The notes beneath the pieces were generated by a model. That model searched no databases, was not told the DNA's origin, and was given only the letters and a program-made list of their open reading frames with translations. Of a stretch of DNA of 64,000 nucleotides, positions 35,456 to 48,700 are shown one piece after another (within the stretch, counting starts at the first letter, position 1; each line of letters opens with the position of its first letter). Source of the stretch: Patagioenas fasciata (lineage: Eukaryota; Chordata; Aves; Columbiformes; Columbidae); the NCBI RefSeq assembly GCF_037038585.1, contig NC_092521.1, positions 51,592,398 through 51,656,397 on the forward strand, written 5' to 3'. A program made the position numbers and the translations under genes.

Positions 35456-36527
35456 GATGCTGCAATACTCTGACATGACAATTCCTATATTCTTGAGAAA
35501 AAAAAAGAGTTAAATTTTTAACTTCAGTAGTAGAAACCTCCACAAAAATACAAAATCAACTGCTTCACATTCTCTAATGAATCAGTTAAAAAAAACCCCA
35601 AATCAACAGCAGTCTGAAAGCATTACAAATACCTCTTTTGATAGCTACAACAGTTTCATGGGTCTAACTAACACTTAGTCAAACTGTTTCCCATTGTACA
35701 TGTAACTATTTTTTTCCTTTCCAATTCTCTCTTACCTTGTTAACTATTACACACAGAAATACGCAACAAAGTAAATCTTACTAAATAAATACTGCTTTAA
35801 TGTAGTCACACTGAGAGAAACTAATTCCCTCAGTGTAACTAAGCACTACAATATTAAAGATACTGTAATCTTCTCAAGAACTGTAAAACAGAACTCCTGG
35901 AAAGAAGAAGGTCTGTAACTGGCGAAATAGCATACAAAATGTACTGCTCATAAGATTAATAATATTCATTCTGTCAATTCAGCCCCTAATGCTGTAATAA
36001 AATACAATTACTGGTGCAAAACCAAGCAGCAAAGTAAAAAAACTGCGTTTTTACAAATCTTGTCTGAGTTTTATACAGAATAACGAATCATCACAGGAGC
36101 GTACCTTATCCCTATTTTTTTTTCACTTCTGATAATTATTGGAACCTATTAATTGTGAAGAAATGTTAACAGAGCAAGACACAAATATATGCATGAAGAA
36201 CACAATGTGTCTATATACCTTACAAAAGAAGCCTTACAATCCACAGCAGAAAAGCCAGTTATTAGTTCATGAGACAAGCCAAACATCCAGTCACATCCTC
36301 TGCATTAGACACTGTAATTGGAACCATTTTTTTTTCACCATGAGGCTGCATAGTGTGAATTCTTGCCTTACTTCTAGGCCTATTTCTTTGATTCTCTTTA
36401 AAAAACTGCAATCGAAGTTTTCTGCTTGCACAGAATACAAATCCAATCCTCTTTGCCAAAATGTGTTTGCTAATAGCGCTGATTCCATGTCTTTTTTTAA
36501 AAGTTAAGCATGACACACAACTTAAAA
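35456..36527. other. Noncoding stretch right of the mariner
   Basis: AT-rich and unique-looking. Overlapping open frames on both strands at 36139-36516 (122 codons plus, 84 minus) resemble nothing known. Confidence 0.5.
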
Positions 36528-36580
36528 GTCACAGAATCATTTTGGTTGTAAGAGACCTGTAAGATCATCCAACAAACTAC
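36528..36580 (-). mobile_element. CR1 3'-end fragment
   Basis: The plus strand shows cacagaatcattttggttg followed by agatcatccaac, the reverse complement of a diverged CR1 3' terminus. Confidence 0.6.
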
Positions 36581-39500
36581 TTACATTAATAATGTAGATT
36601 AAAAGGGAGATGTCCGGGCATTTGTATGATTAAGTGCTCATCACAAATATTTTTCCTCCCTTACTTCCAGAATTTGCTTAACTTGTAACAGGCTGATAAG
36701 ACTTCAAGATTTAAAAAAAAAAAAAAAAAAAAAAAATCAGAAAAGAATTTACCAATTCAGGTAAAACTGCTGGATTCTGCCCACAGTATTGCTGATTTGA
36801 CCAAATGGCTGGTGCCAACACTACCCTGCACTGCAATTTTAACTGCTATCACCCGTATGTGCTCACCTACTTAAGCTGTGGTTAGCAGCAAGAAGCTACC
36901 ATCGGTATACTCAAGAGCCACAGAGAAAAGCCCTTACTGAAGGCCTGAATTCATCTGAGAGAAACAGGGTCAGCCTCTCCCTTGCTTCTCCCCTCCCCAG
37001 CCACTTCGCTGTTAACATAATCTTCTTTCAGGGGTTAAAGAGATTAGCAACACAGATTCAATCAGTACTTCAAAGAGAAAGACATTCCGAAATATACAGA
37101 CAAAACTTTTAAAAGCTCTGCTTTTATAACTGCATACCCACAAATTAAAACTAAGGAAGCAAACTCATTAGCTTCAGAGGTCAAAACATAGGTGGAAATT
37201 ACTATAAAATACTGTGTATGCATTTATGAGGAGGAATTCGAGGAATGAGGGGAGAGAAGATGACATAAGCCAAGACTGAGTGGCAGGGAAGGGAAAAACG
37301 ATTGCCTACCCTTAGGGTGTAAAAACCCAATGACTTACTAAGGTTTAGTCTTGTAATAAATTACTAGATAAAGAAAAAAAATCCTTAAGCAACTGGTATG
37401 CAGTGTTGGATTTGATTATTTTGGTACTGTATTTGTTATCAAAAACGTATGCGACTGAAATAACTTTACAACTATTTTTATCACAATTTGTCTGACCAGC
37501 AAAAAATTATGAAGGAATATATTTCTGTCATAAAATTCATCTCTCTCCTTCTAAAGCACTGAACTCTTTTTAGAAACAGATACAGATGAGAAGTTCCTGT
37601 TTGCTCTACAGAAGTCCACCTATTCAACCAAATGCTGGCCCAAGGCAGGTTATTCACAAACCACAGATCCATTTCTATTAGTTAAATCATTATTTTAGGT
37701 GCCTGAAGCAAACTACTTGAGTAACTTAAGCAGCTTGTTCTTTCTTTGAAAGAAATACTTTCCTGTTGATTCTGACCGAAATGCTCACATGCTTGATCGG
37801 TGGGTTGGGAGTCAGCTTGCTGGAGGTCTATCAAACAACCATGTCCAGAAATGCATGGACTAAAAGCACAAATATCTTGTTCTGCTCTCTAGATCAAAAC
37901 AATCCTATGTTAGAGTGTTTTCAAGAATAAACTGATCACTGGAAGGAGAACTGAAGGTTAGCAGGATGCCCACAGAAATCAATAGAAGAATTAGAGTACT
38001 CCAGGAAGCGGTCATCATATGAGATTTTAGTGATGCCTAATTTGACTTGGGCTTCTTAGAGAAGTCACACAAAGGGCAACAGCTCATTGTGGTTCAATAC
38101 TCTACGAACAGGTCAGACAATGAGAGAGGACCCTTAATAACCGCTCTGTGAAACAAGATTGCTCCAAGAAAGTCATTGCTGCCCTCTTATCTTCCCAACT
38201 CCTTTTTGTAGCCAAGCATTGGATCATGAGGAAAGCTTTGCCAAACAACAACTGACAAGTGTGGCCATCAAAGTTGTTTTTTTTTTTCTCCTTTCCTTTC
38301 AAAAGGATGACCTATTAGCCCAAGAAAAATGAGTTTTTCCTCAAGAGCCATCATATCCATGGATACCGACAAATGATTCCCCCAGGGTGTGTGCAGCCTC
38401 ACCCGTCCACCCCAGAGAGGTGGATACCAAAGGGAACCACTTATTTGTCCAGTGAATCTTTGTTCTTTCCAGTTGATGGTTACAGCAGTTATCTGCTCAT
38501 TGGTTCTGTGGGACACGAGGTTCTCAGGAGTCCTTTAAGAAAGGTCTCCTACTGGCATGAAGGAAGATGCGAGAGCTTTCTTTGAGAGAGGTGATTTTAG
38601 ATCAGGGAATTAAACTGACAAGCTGTTCCAGCTAGCTGCCCCAGAGAAAAGTAGTCTGGAAATGTCTCTAAACTCTGTATTAATTTTTCTCCCAATACTC
38701 CACACTTCAGCATCAAGATTTTGAGGGCTAGATGTTAGCCTCTGAAACCCTGAAGACCAAGAGCTGGGACAGTCTCACATTTTTTCTGTACTTGCTGTAA
38801 TGAATCTGCTAACAAAACTCTTACACCAGGAAAACAAACAAAAAAGAGTCCACCCCCCAACAACCAACCAACCAACCCCCACAAAACCAAAACAAGCAAA
38901 TAAAAACCCCAACCAACAAACCTCCCAAACACAAGTAAAATGAGGAGTTTCCTCTGGGGAGAGTTAGTGGTATTCTTCTAATCTTGCAGTTCTGTTATGT
39001 TCTAGCACATCCCTAAGTGGCTTCTGGAGATCTGATCATGATGTTAAGACCATGAAAAACAGCCACACAGGGCTGTTTTGTTGTGCCACAAATTGAAAGA
39101 TGCTTTAACTCCTCCTACATTTATACAGTCCATTTATACATTTGGCCCTTTGACAGCAACTGTGAGGCTGACGTGGCCCCCTGTGAAAATGGGTTTGACA
39201 CCCCTGGTCTAGGGTGGTGCTCTCTTTTTGACCTCTAGACTAAATTAGGTACTAAAACTGTACAAGAACTAAATGCAAGAGGTAAGGCAAAAAGAATACC
39301 ACTAAGGGGAAGGGCAAGTTACAAGATTTCTTTTTTCCATTCCTTTTGATTACTGAAATTGTTCATACAGCCAAAAAGAACACATAAGTCATTTTTCACT
39401 ATGAAGAAAGAGTCAAGTTAGAAGAACAAGCAAGCCAAATCTCTTTCCAGGATAAAGCAAGACTGCAAATATCCTCCTGCATAAACCCAAAACAAACTAA

Positions 39501-42500
39501 ATAAACCACCTCCCATGCTGCATAAGAATTTCATTTGAGGTTCACAAATTGCTAATAAAAAGACAACATTGAAGATTTCTGCTGCCATTCTACCTTCACT
39601 TCTCAGTGTTAGCAAAAAAACCCCAAGTTTCTGTCAAGAAGCGCCTTCACTTCTCAAACGTGAAACAAATATCTTACAAAAAGGTCCTCTTAACTTTCAA
39701 CTAAAGTAATGATTCAAAGTTATTAAAAATTCATGCAATGGCAAAGACAGGATACTCTGCAGAAAGGTCACTAATGGACCCATTAGCTGACTGTTTGCTC
39801 AAACTAGCACTGAGCTGTTCCCTGTGTCACTGGAGACACACAACCTGCACTGGCTTTTCATACACAAGCCATCAAGGCAGAGCATCCACAAAACAGGTGG
39901 TTTCAGTTTGTGGTATTGAAAACTCATGTCACTGAAAGGAACAGAGGCAACCAGAGAAGAGGCCAACAACCCCTTTGGCCAATACTATAACATCCACCTG
40001 ATTCAGTCCATCTTTAACAGGTCATGGTATGAAAATAAAGGTGGGCTTTCTCATCTACAAAGCAACCTGCAATGTTTGTAAGGGAAAATAAACAAAAGAT
40101 TTGCCCTGTGTTCTTTGCCGAGTACATGCAGTTTTAAAAAATTATGCAGTTTCTATCATGTGATATAATTTCTCTTTTATGAGCTGTCATATATTCAAAA
40201 GTTTGCTTACTTTACCATGAATAACCCATGGCATTATGAAGAATGATGTTCTACTAGATTCAGTTGCATAATTAGTAATAACATTAATGCAATGAGACCT
40301 TAGAGAGTATGCATCATTATACATTTAAAGTGCAACTGACATAACCTTGTAATCCACCCTCTAACAAGGAGCAAAAAGTGACAATAAAGGAAGATGAACA
40401 AAGATACTGAAGCAAGGATTTAGGTTACTAGATCTTCAATGTTTACCACACATCTTTGTGCAGTTCTACCCAGCAAAATAACCATAAACCAGCACTATTA
40501 GACCTTAAGTTGCCCATGCACTAAAAATGTATTTAAAAGTAAAGAAACATCCTCTTCAACACTGACTAATGCAATCTGAAATGTTTGATCCTCATGTTTC
40601 TACAGACAAAATCCTGCTTTCAACAGGACCATGCAAACATATTCAAGGAAAAAATCTGGATGTTCTGTGGTAACGCATTTGATTTCATAGAAACAGAACA
40701 AATATCAGTTTGTTTGCTAATATAGCTCTAACTAGTTAAACCAGTGTAGCAAACAGAGGATGCTGCACAAAAAGAAAAAAAACCCCAATTAGTATAAAAT
40801 TCCTTATCTAGTTGGACATTCTGTATTTCAGAATAAAAAGCTGTTGCAAATATTACATATTTCTGTTCTAGCTTATGCTTTTTAAAGAAATCAGATTTAA
40901 AATTTGCATTAAATTAATGATTGAGACTGATCCTTCTACCGCAGGAACTAATTAATTACCTGGCTGACAAGACTGCTAAAACATTAGTGCTCTGAAAGAA
41001 TACCAGATCTCAAAACACTACCTGGAAAATTAGGATATAGAGGAATTGCATTAAAAAAAAAGAAACGGGTCCCTCAAGCTTTCATGTCTTTCTATAATTT
41101 CTAGAGGTTTTTTTTTTTAATGGAAGAAGAAGTTCGATGGAAGAGTGCTTCCTCTGAAGTCTCAAGACAAAGGCTTCTCTCCTGAAGAAAGCCCTACTGG
41201 TTTTGTTGGAACTAACAGGCAGAATATGGAGCAGCCCCAACAGGCGGTACAACCCTCATCCCAATCCACATCAGGCCTCACCACAGGACTGCAAGGTCCC
41301 ACTGGAAGTCAGGTTGCAAAGTTGAAGGAAAAATTAAGCACTGCAAGAACAAGTTCTGATAAATAAAGTGGAATTAAGGATTATCAGTGAGGCAAAGTCA
41401 GGAGAGATACAAGTCACTCTTCAGTTTTCCCTCCCAGTCATATCCTTCTTTTATCAGGACTAAACATGCAGTATCTCCTCCCACTCACTGTGTATTTGAA
41501 CAGCTGAATCTATAGAGGTAGCCTTTCATTTTTAAAAAAGGGCAAAGGCTGCAAGAGCATGTTGGAGAAAATGACATGGATGATGTGTGGCTGGCTCTGC
41601 AAAATACACACTCATAAAACTGTGTTTATTTATGATCAGTTTCACCTACACTATCTAAGATAGCACAGGTTTCCTTTGACCAGCTGTTGTATGCAAGCAT
41701 AGCAAGAAAAGGTGGATTTTCCAATCAGACCAGTGAGTGGTGAGAAAATACACACTAGAGGTGGAAGAAAGCAAGCCTACTATCATTTTAAAGCCTTTTC
41801 TAATCAAAGAAGATCCAGTCCAGTACACTGTCTTCAGTATTGGACTTTGACTCTAACCAGGAGCAATTCCTTCACCATGGGCCTGTGCATGGCCTCTGAC
41901 AACAAATCAGGTTGTCTCTTTATAGAATGAGTAACCAACTGGAGACGCCTTGGAAGGTGAGAGCAGCAGGAAGAGCACGGACTGCTCTAACCTGCACCAG
42001 CCTGCAGATCAGAAAGTCCACACTCAAACGGAGACTAAGGACTCAGCTATGTGAGAAAATTCCTGCAGGTGTGATCTACCTTATGAATTTAAAGTAATGT
42101 AGTTATGTTGATGCAACATCTGCACAGGATTTGTATTCAGTAATGTCTTTACTTGTATTGTTTTACGCTGCTTGGTTTAACTCAGAATAATCATATCCAA
42201 GAAAATAAAAATAGTTACTACTATAATGATAGATTTAAACATCATAACTTTCTACTCTAGACAAGGCTTCTGAAAACCCCCAAAAGGTTTGTGTCACAGC
42301 CAAGGCCTGGACTCGGATCTTCCAAGTGCAACTGTAGCAGCCTGACTTTTGGTCTGATACACCTGACCAAGGCTTCCTTGCCAAAGCTGTTCAAGCATCT
42401 GAAGAGCACACTTCTATCACCAGACTGGTTGTCTTCCAGTTGCTGGGTGGAAAAAACAACAAAATAAACAACAACAACAAAACCCTTACAAAAACCCACC

Positions 42501-45130
42501 ACAAACAAAAAAGCAGCTAACCCTCCAAAGCCACCTGCAGTAGGTACAGAACCTAGCTGGGGGTACCTGACTGACAGCCAGAGGGAGATGCTTCTAACTT
42601 CCACAGCACAGTAGAGAAAATATTTGTCAAATTTAAATGTTTAAAGTTCATTAAAAAAAAAAATGTCAATTGCTAAACAGAACTTCAGTTTTCAGAAAGT
42701 TTGTTTTCAGAATCTGTTCTGAATTTCCAGTGAAGTCAGTATATTGTTCACATCCAGAAGAGTGAAAAAGAATTTGTGCTTTTTGTACATCCAACAAAAA
42801 ACCTGCCGACAAACCTAAGGCAGATGATGCAAAATGGGTACACAACACCGACGGATTAGTTTTCTTTATTCCAGCAGGCAGGATCACAAGGGAGAGATTA
42901 ACTAAAATAACAGAATTGCAAAAGCAATTTTATGTGCTGAAATACATTATACATATACACGAGAATGTTATTAAAATTTAGGGTTACAATGTCTAGCTAT
43001 ACAATTGCAAAACCTTTACCACAGAGAGACATTTTCTCTGACAACAGAGGATACCACAGACAAAACAACCAATATATTGTCTAGACAGCATTACTGCTGC
43101 TCCATTGTCTTGAATGTTTAAGTACATAATAAATAAATGCAAGCAGAAAAGGATTTTTTTTTCCAGTGTAATAGCTATTTTTATTAATTTCTGAATAATT
43201 ACAACTATCTTAAAAACTAAAAGTCTGATATATTCAAGAAGTCTGGTCAAAAGATTGTTTCAGAATACAGTAAGATGTGTGTCATGCTTTGTCAAAGCCA
43301 CCTCACTTATTTCAGACAGGATTTAGGAACCAATTTACAAATGGAAAGATTTTGTTTTCATTGAATCCTATTTGGAAAACGACTAAAAGCATGCCTGACA
43401 TCATAGAATATTTTAATACATTCAGTTTCCAACCATTCCATTTAAGTATATTATTTCCAAAAGAGATGCCCATGAAAGTTATTTAAAAAGCGACTTTTAA
43501 ATATTGTTTACTAAAGTAAACTAAAACTATGTTATTTGGATCTCACAGCAGGAAGCATGAAATCCACCTTTCCAAGGCACACGCATGTTACAGAAAAACA
43601 CGAAGTAAACCTTACATAGTAGCAGAACAACTTGGCAGCATTTTTGTTCTGGAAAAAAAAAAATCTACGAAAATTTACAAAGTAATTGCTTTCGAAGTTC
43701 AACTATGAACTACAGATGAAAAGATGGACTACAAGATTTGCATGCTCACAGAAATTCAGAGATACTGAAATTCTTATGAATCTATAGTATTTTTCTTCTC
43801 AGCTGGGCATACAGCTGAAGCGGCAATTACATTTTACCATAACAGGGGAATTAAATATCAACGAGAATCCAGCTGCAACTTCATATAGTCAGCTTAGGAA
43901 TATGAAGGAAAGGAACAGTCACAGTAACTTAAAAGACGAAGCAAAAAAAGATCCTGTAATAAATGACTGCTATATCCATCCAAATTATAGTACAGAAACA
44001 TTGCTAGGGAATCCCATGAAACTTAGTTATTTGGTGCATATTTGACACACTTCTTTTACATTTGCACACACCTGCTTTGTAGAGATGAATTTTCCCAGCT
44101 ACTGTTTGCCAAATGCCAGCATGGGTTGAAAATAAATTCCCTTTTATTCTCAAGCTACTTTATCCAAATATAATTGACATGATTAGCACGTTAACAAAAA
44201 TCAGTAATTAAAGTATTTAAATCCGATTACTGACAAAATGTTGCCATTCATTTATTCAAGGGCCATATACCCAGATCCCCATCAGCAATTAGCTCTTTGC
44301 TGAGCAGCAGGAATTTCAAGAAGCCAGCTGGAAAATATCAACCTTTTGACTAAAACAAAAAGTAAACGTATGTATGAACAATTACAACTACACATGCACA
44401 CTGTTCTTCATGATTCAATAGCCTGTGTTTTTCTTTGTACATAAAAAAAACATAAGTGAAAAGTGCAATTAAATTGTAAAGAAATTCAAAATTGAAAAAG
44501 AAAAGATGACACCTGCTAAATAATACCCTTATTAAAAGGGAAGAGCTGGAAGACATTTTAACTAAACAAGAATTATTACCCTAATAGCTATCATTACTGC
44601 TGTTATATTGCTGTCTATACTGACAGATACAATGGTATTCATCCACAAGAAGACTGGGAGAAATTACGCTATTTAGCTTGTCGGGCATTGTGCACAATAG
44701 AGGTCAAAGGGCTGCCCTAAATTAATTTATCTTTTTTTTTTTTTTTTTTTTTTTGAGTGTTTTTGAAGGTACACACATGATGAAATTCATTCAGTTTCAA
44801 AGTGACCTGTTATGGAAAGTCGACCCACATTGGACAAGTCCTAAATTTTAAACACTGTAACCACTGAAAGGACATGCCTCATGTCCCATCTGAATTTAAT
44901 GCCAACCTCCAGCCAGCAATCTTGTTACGCCACCCTGTTTATGTTTCCCTACCTAACCATGTAGATCACAGCTCTTTTTAACATTCCCCTTGGCAAGAAT
45001 GATGGAGTCCCAGCAGACTCCAGTCTAGTGACCTTCCAGTCACTCCAATCACCTCATTTTCTACAAGTTCGCCCAGTTGTTTCAGGGATCACCAGGAACA
45101 GACACAGTAGTTCAGGTAAGGAATATGTCT
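36581..45130. other. Long noncoding stretch, unique or unidentified
   Basis: No exon is recognised in 8.5 kb. It contains poly-A (36712-36737), (AACC)n near 38865, (AAC)n near 42465, poly-T (44729-44753) and the hAT terminus at 39140-39206. The section 37800-38600 is less AT-rich and could be a degraded mobile element, but no ends were found. Confidence 0.5.
39140..39206 (-). mobile_element. hAT (Charlie-like) DNA transposon terminus
   Basis: Read on the minus strand from 39206, the sequence begins CAGGGGTGTCAAACCCATTT and continues with a GGCCAC.TCAGCC block, the terminal sequence common to hAT-Charlie elements. The other terminus was not found, so this is a fragment. Confidence 0.6.
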
Positions 45131-45135
45131 TCTTT

Positions 45136-45790
45136 CATAGCATCACAAAATGGTTTGAGTTGGAAGGAATCTTCAGAAATAATTTAGTCCAACCCCCCTG
45201 CAATGGGCAGGGACATCTTTCACTAGACCAGGTTGCTCAAAGCCCCATCCGAGCTGATCTTGAACACTTTCAGGGATGCGGTACCCACAACTTTCCCAGG
45301 CAGCTTGTCCCAGGGTCTCACCACCTTCATTGTAAAAAATTTCTTCCTTATATCCAGCCTAAATCTACTCTCTTTCAGTTTAAAACTGTTACCCCTTGTC
45401 CTGTTGCTACAAGCCCTGGTAAAAAGTCTCCCTCCATCTTTCTTTTATATGAAAGGCTGCAATACGGTCTCCCCAGTGCCTTCTCTTCTCCAGGCTGAAC
45501 CCCAACTCTCTCAGCTTTTCCTCACAGCAGAGCTGTTCCAGCCCTCTGATCACTTCCGTGGCCTCCTCTGGACCCACTAACAGGTCCATGTCTGTCTTGT
45601 GCTCGGGGCTCTAGACCTGGATCCAACGCTCCAGGTGGAGTCTCACAAAAATGTATGCTCCCCATACTTTCATCCTCCAGTCTGTACTGATATTGGGGAT
45701 TGCCTCAATCCAGGTGCAGGACCTTGCAGCTGGCCTTGTTTAACTTCATTAGTTTCACACGGGCCCAATCTGAGAATCTAGTATTTCTTT
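45136..45790 (-). mobile_element. CR1 LINE 3' fragment
   Basis: The plus strand begins with the reverse-complemented CR1 end (gagttggaaggaatcttcag, tagtccaacccccctgca) and runs through the segments for SVIAAFHIK-like and related C-terminal ORF2 text to the aggtccatgtctgtcttgtg and ccaggtgcaggaccttgcag blocks. Frames are short and broken. Confidence 0.85.
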
Positions 45791-48700
45791 TGGCAGCAGT
45801 CTCTGTCCTTTATGACTCTCAGGTTTTTTTTTTGGAGTACTGCTCTAGAACAGAAATTCCCATATCCTGAAAGCACAGCCCACATCCTTCTTGCTAGAAG
45901 TATAATATTATATTTAGTTGTATTAAACTGACACAGACTCTCAAGTAATCTGGATTACTCCAATCATGGAGCTGTGAGATAAATCTGGAAAAAAAAAAAA
46001 AACAATAAAATCTATCACACATCTGAAAACTGAGACAACAGGACACAGTAGAGTGGAGTCTCACCATGACCCTACCCAGGGCTTCCCACGCTTATGTCCA
46101 ACACTCCATCGCTCTGTTCAACATCTGCCCCACGGAGCTCAGCCATGCAGCAGCTCTACCTTCCACACTTATCTGCTTCTGCAGGAGAAAGACAGCTCTG
46201 CTGCATCTCAGCAAGCACACTGCAGAAGTAAAGTACCCACTATCTTCTCATCTTGAGAGGAAAAACTGTCTTATTTGTAGGTGGCAGCTACTTGTCCTAA
46301 GTCAGGGCTGACTCCTGCAAAGCACATGTATCCTCTGTGATCAACAGAAAAGTTATGTTCTGAATGTGGACATTTTGCTAGTGATTTTGTGAGCCTGCTA
46401 ATAAACAAAACAAACAAAAAAATCTTTATTTTCTGCTTTCAAAAACAAGGTATTACTTTCCCTCACACTCATATTGTTTTATTTGCCCAAGGAATCACAA
46501 TACTCAACTCTTTCCAGCCCCCGACTAGCAATTAGTGACATGTACAGTGATGGCATATAATGGAAAACGACATAGTGTTCATTTCCCATTTCTTGTTCAT
46601 TTTCCTTTAGACTCATCTTCAGTTGATTTTTCTTCTACCACTTAAAACTGTTGAAAGGGCTTTAAACATAGTTCATAAAAGCATTTCTGAAAAAGATGTC
46701 ACAGAAAAGACAAACTTTTCCTGAGGGCGTTCTTATTTGATGGAGTGAAACAAAGGGGAACCATCTCAGCATCTCCTGTGATGGGAAGGTTCATCAAAAT
46801 ACAGCTCAAAAAAAATGCTGACATCTTCAGACATCTTCTAAGGATACATTAAAGATGACATCACTTTTCTGTTCATTTTTTTGTAAAGGTTTTCCATATT
46901 AGGTAACGTGCTTTCCCTCTAATTTAGCATTTTCCATCTCGGATTACTCTACCATGCAGGCAACGCAATCCAAGCGTGAACAGAACACATTATCAGTCAC
47001 TGCTCTCCAAAGACACGCAAAGTGAACACAACTGATAACTCTGAGTTAGCTGCTGTGCAGGATACAAAATAAAACAGAAATAGATGAGAGAAGGATATGA
47101 AGAGGAGAGTGAAGATATGGTAGAACAACAAATGGAGTGCCAAGAGTTCTCTTTGAAAAAGAAACGGAATATTAGTAACTGAAGAACAAAGAAAGTAACA
47201 ACAGAAAATAGTTTCGACATATTTCATGCAGGTAAACGCACTACAGCCCAAAAACATCCCTCAGTTTTTATTTACGGGTTCAGATAATGCACTTCTAAAC
47301 AGGTAAGTAAAACATCTTGGCCATTTTGTGTTATCAATCACTCTGGTACCATGTTTTCAGGAGTACACAATGTATATTCAAAGATTCTGTATATTCTGTG
47401 ATTCTGTGGTTCTCTTCAGGCTAAACAACTACTCTTTAGTAGCAATTTTACTTGTTCCTAACCAGTAAGCAGAGCTTTTAGCAATACTCTTGTATTGCCA
47501 GAAGGAAGGAGAATTTCCATTTTAATTAAATATTACAGGTAGAAACACTGAAGGGTGGGGAAAGACATTAGGGATTCAGTAGAAGCATGCATGTCAAACG
47601 ACTTAGTCCTCAGAAACTTCCCTTCCATGAGTTACTTAAATTTTGGTCACAGGTCTGAAGGATTTAAGTTATGAGTAGCAATGAAGGAAACAACAAATTA
47701 ACACTATTTGAAAATAACTCAGGCTGTCTGAGACAGAAATATTGCAATGACAGAACCTGCCACCCTCAAAAATAAGCAGCATGCTTAAAAGAGCTAAAAT
47801 ATGTACCTAAAAAATACAAACATTTTAAATAATTCTATTTTATCATGTTCCTATAAAACAAGAGAAAGGGAATAAAGCCTTGTTCCATTTCTCTCTTAGA
47901 GAGCAGGAGAGAGGTATTTTAAGTCCTTTTATGTAGTTTTCCTATTCATTTCAGTGTTCTGGTTCTTACACTGATCTAAACTAATGATTTACAAATACCT
48001 AAAAACTCGCATTTCTCATAAGCTTAAATAGGAAGCTGTATGTGAGAGAAAGTTAAGAGATGCGTCCCATCCAGAAGAAATGGGATTTCTTTGCTAAGCC
48101 TTAAATCTTCTAAACCTCAAAAATTCTTTAAGTCCTTTCCAGTTTTATAAACTTAATGCTTCTAAATGTCATCTTCTGAGCAGGAAGCAATGCAATACTA
48201 TCACCCCACAGGTTAGCTTTAAGAATCAATTTTGTGTATTTTTAAACACCGTCTTCTAGACTAAACATGATATGAACCTTCTGAAAAACAGGTTTTACTG
48301 TTTACAGTAATTTGTGGACTGCTCGCTGCCAGAATCCACTGCTATTCATAAAAACCAAAATACTAAGAGTATTAACCCTGAGGTCAAGTAGAACTAGAAG
48401 TAGTAAAAATCTGTACCTTCAGCCACCAGAGGAGTAGCATAGCTCACTGGTGATTGGTCTAAAGACAGGTCAGATCTGCACAATATAGCACTAAACCCCA
48501 AATATACAGTAAAAAGAAAGCAAAGAAAACCCAGAAGGGAGTAACTTCCTTTGAAAAGTCTATAATGGAAGGAGTAGGTAGCACTTCATATTTCTACCAA
48601 ACACTGGTTGTAACTCAACATGAAGAAGGGACATTGTCACCAAGCAAAGTCCTACTGGAACTCAAGAGGAGAGCTCAGTGATTGCTCCTTATCACACAAA

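Noticed and set aside
36139-36516. Overlapping open frames of 122 codons (plus) and 84 codons (minus)
   Set aside because: No similarity to known proteins, no splice or promoter context, and low-complexity text.
37800-38650. Possible LTR or endogenous retrovirus segment
   Set aside because: Less AT-rich and repeat-like in feel, but no TG...CA ends, primer-binding site, polypurine tract or viral protein text was found.
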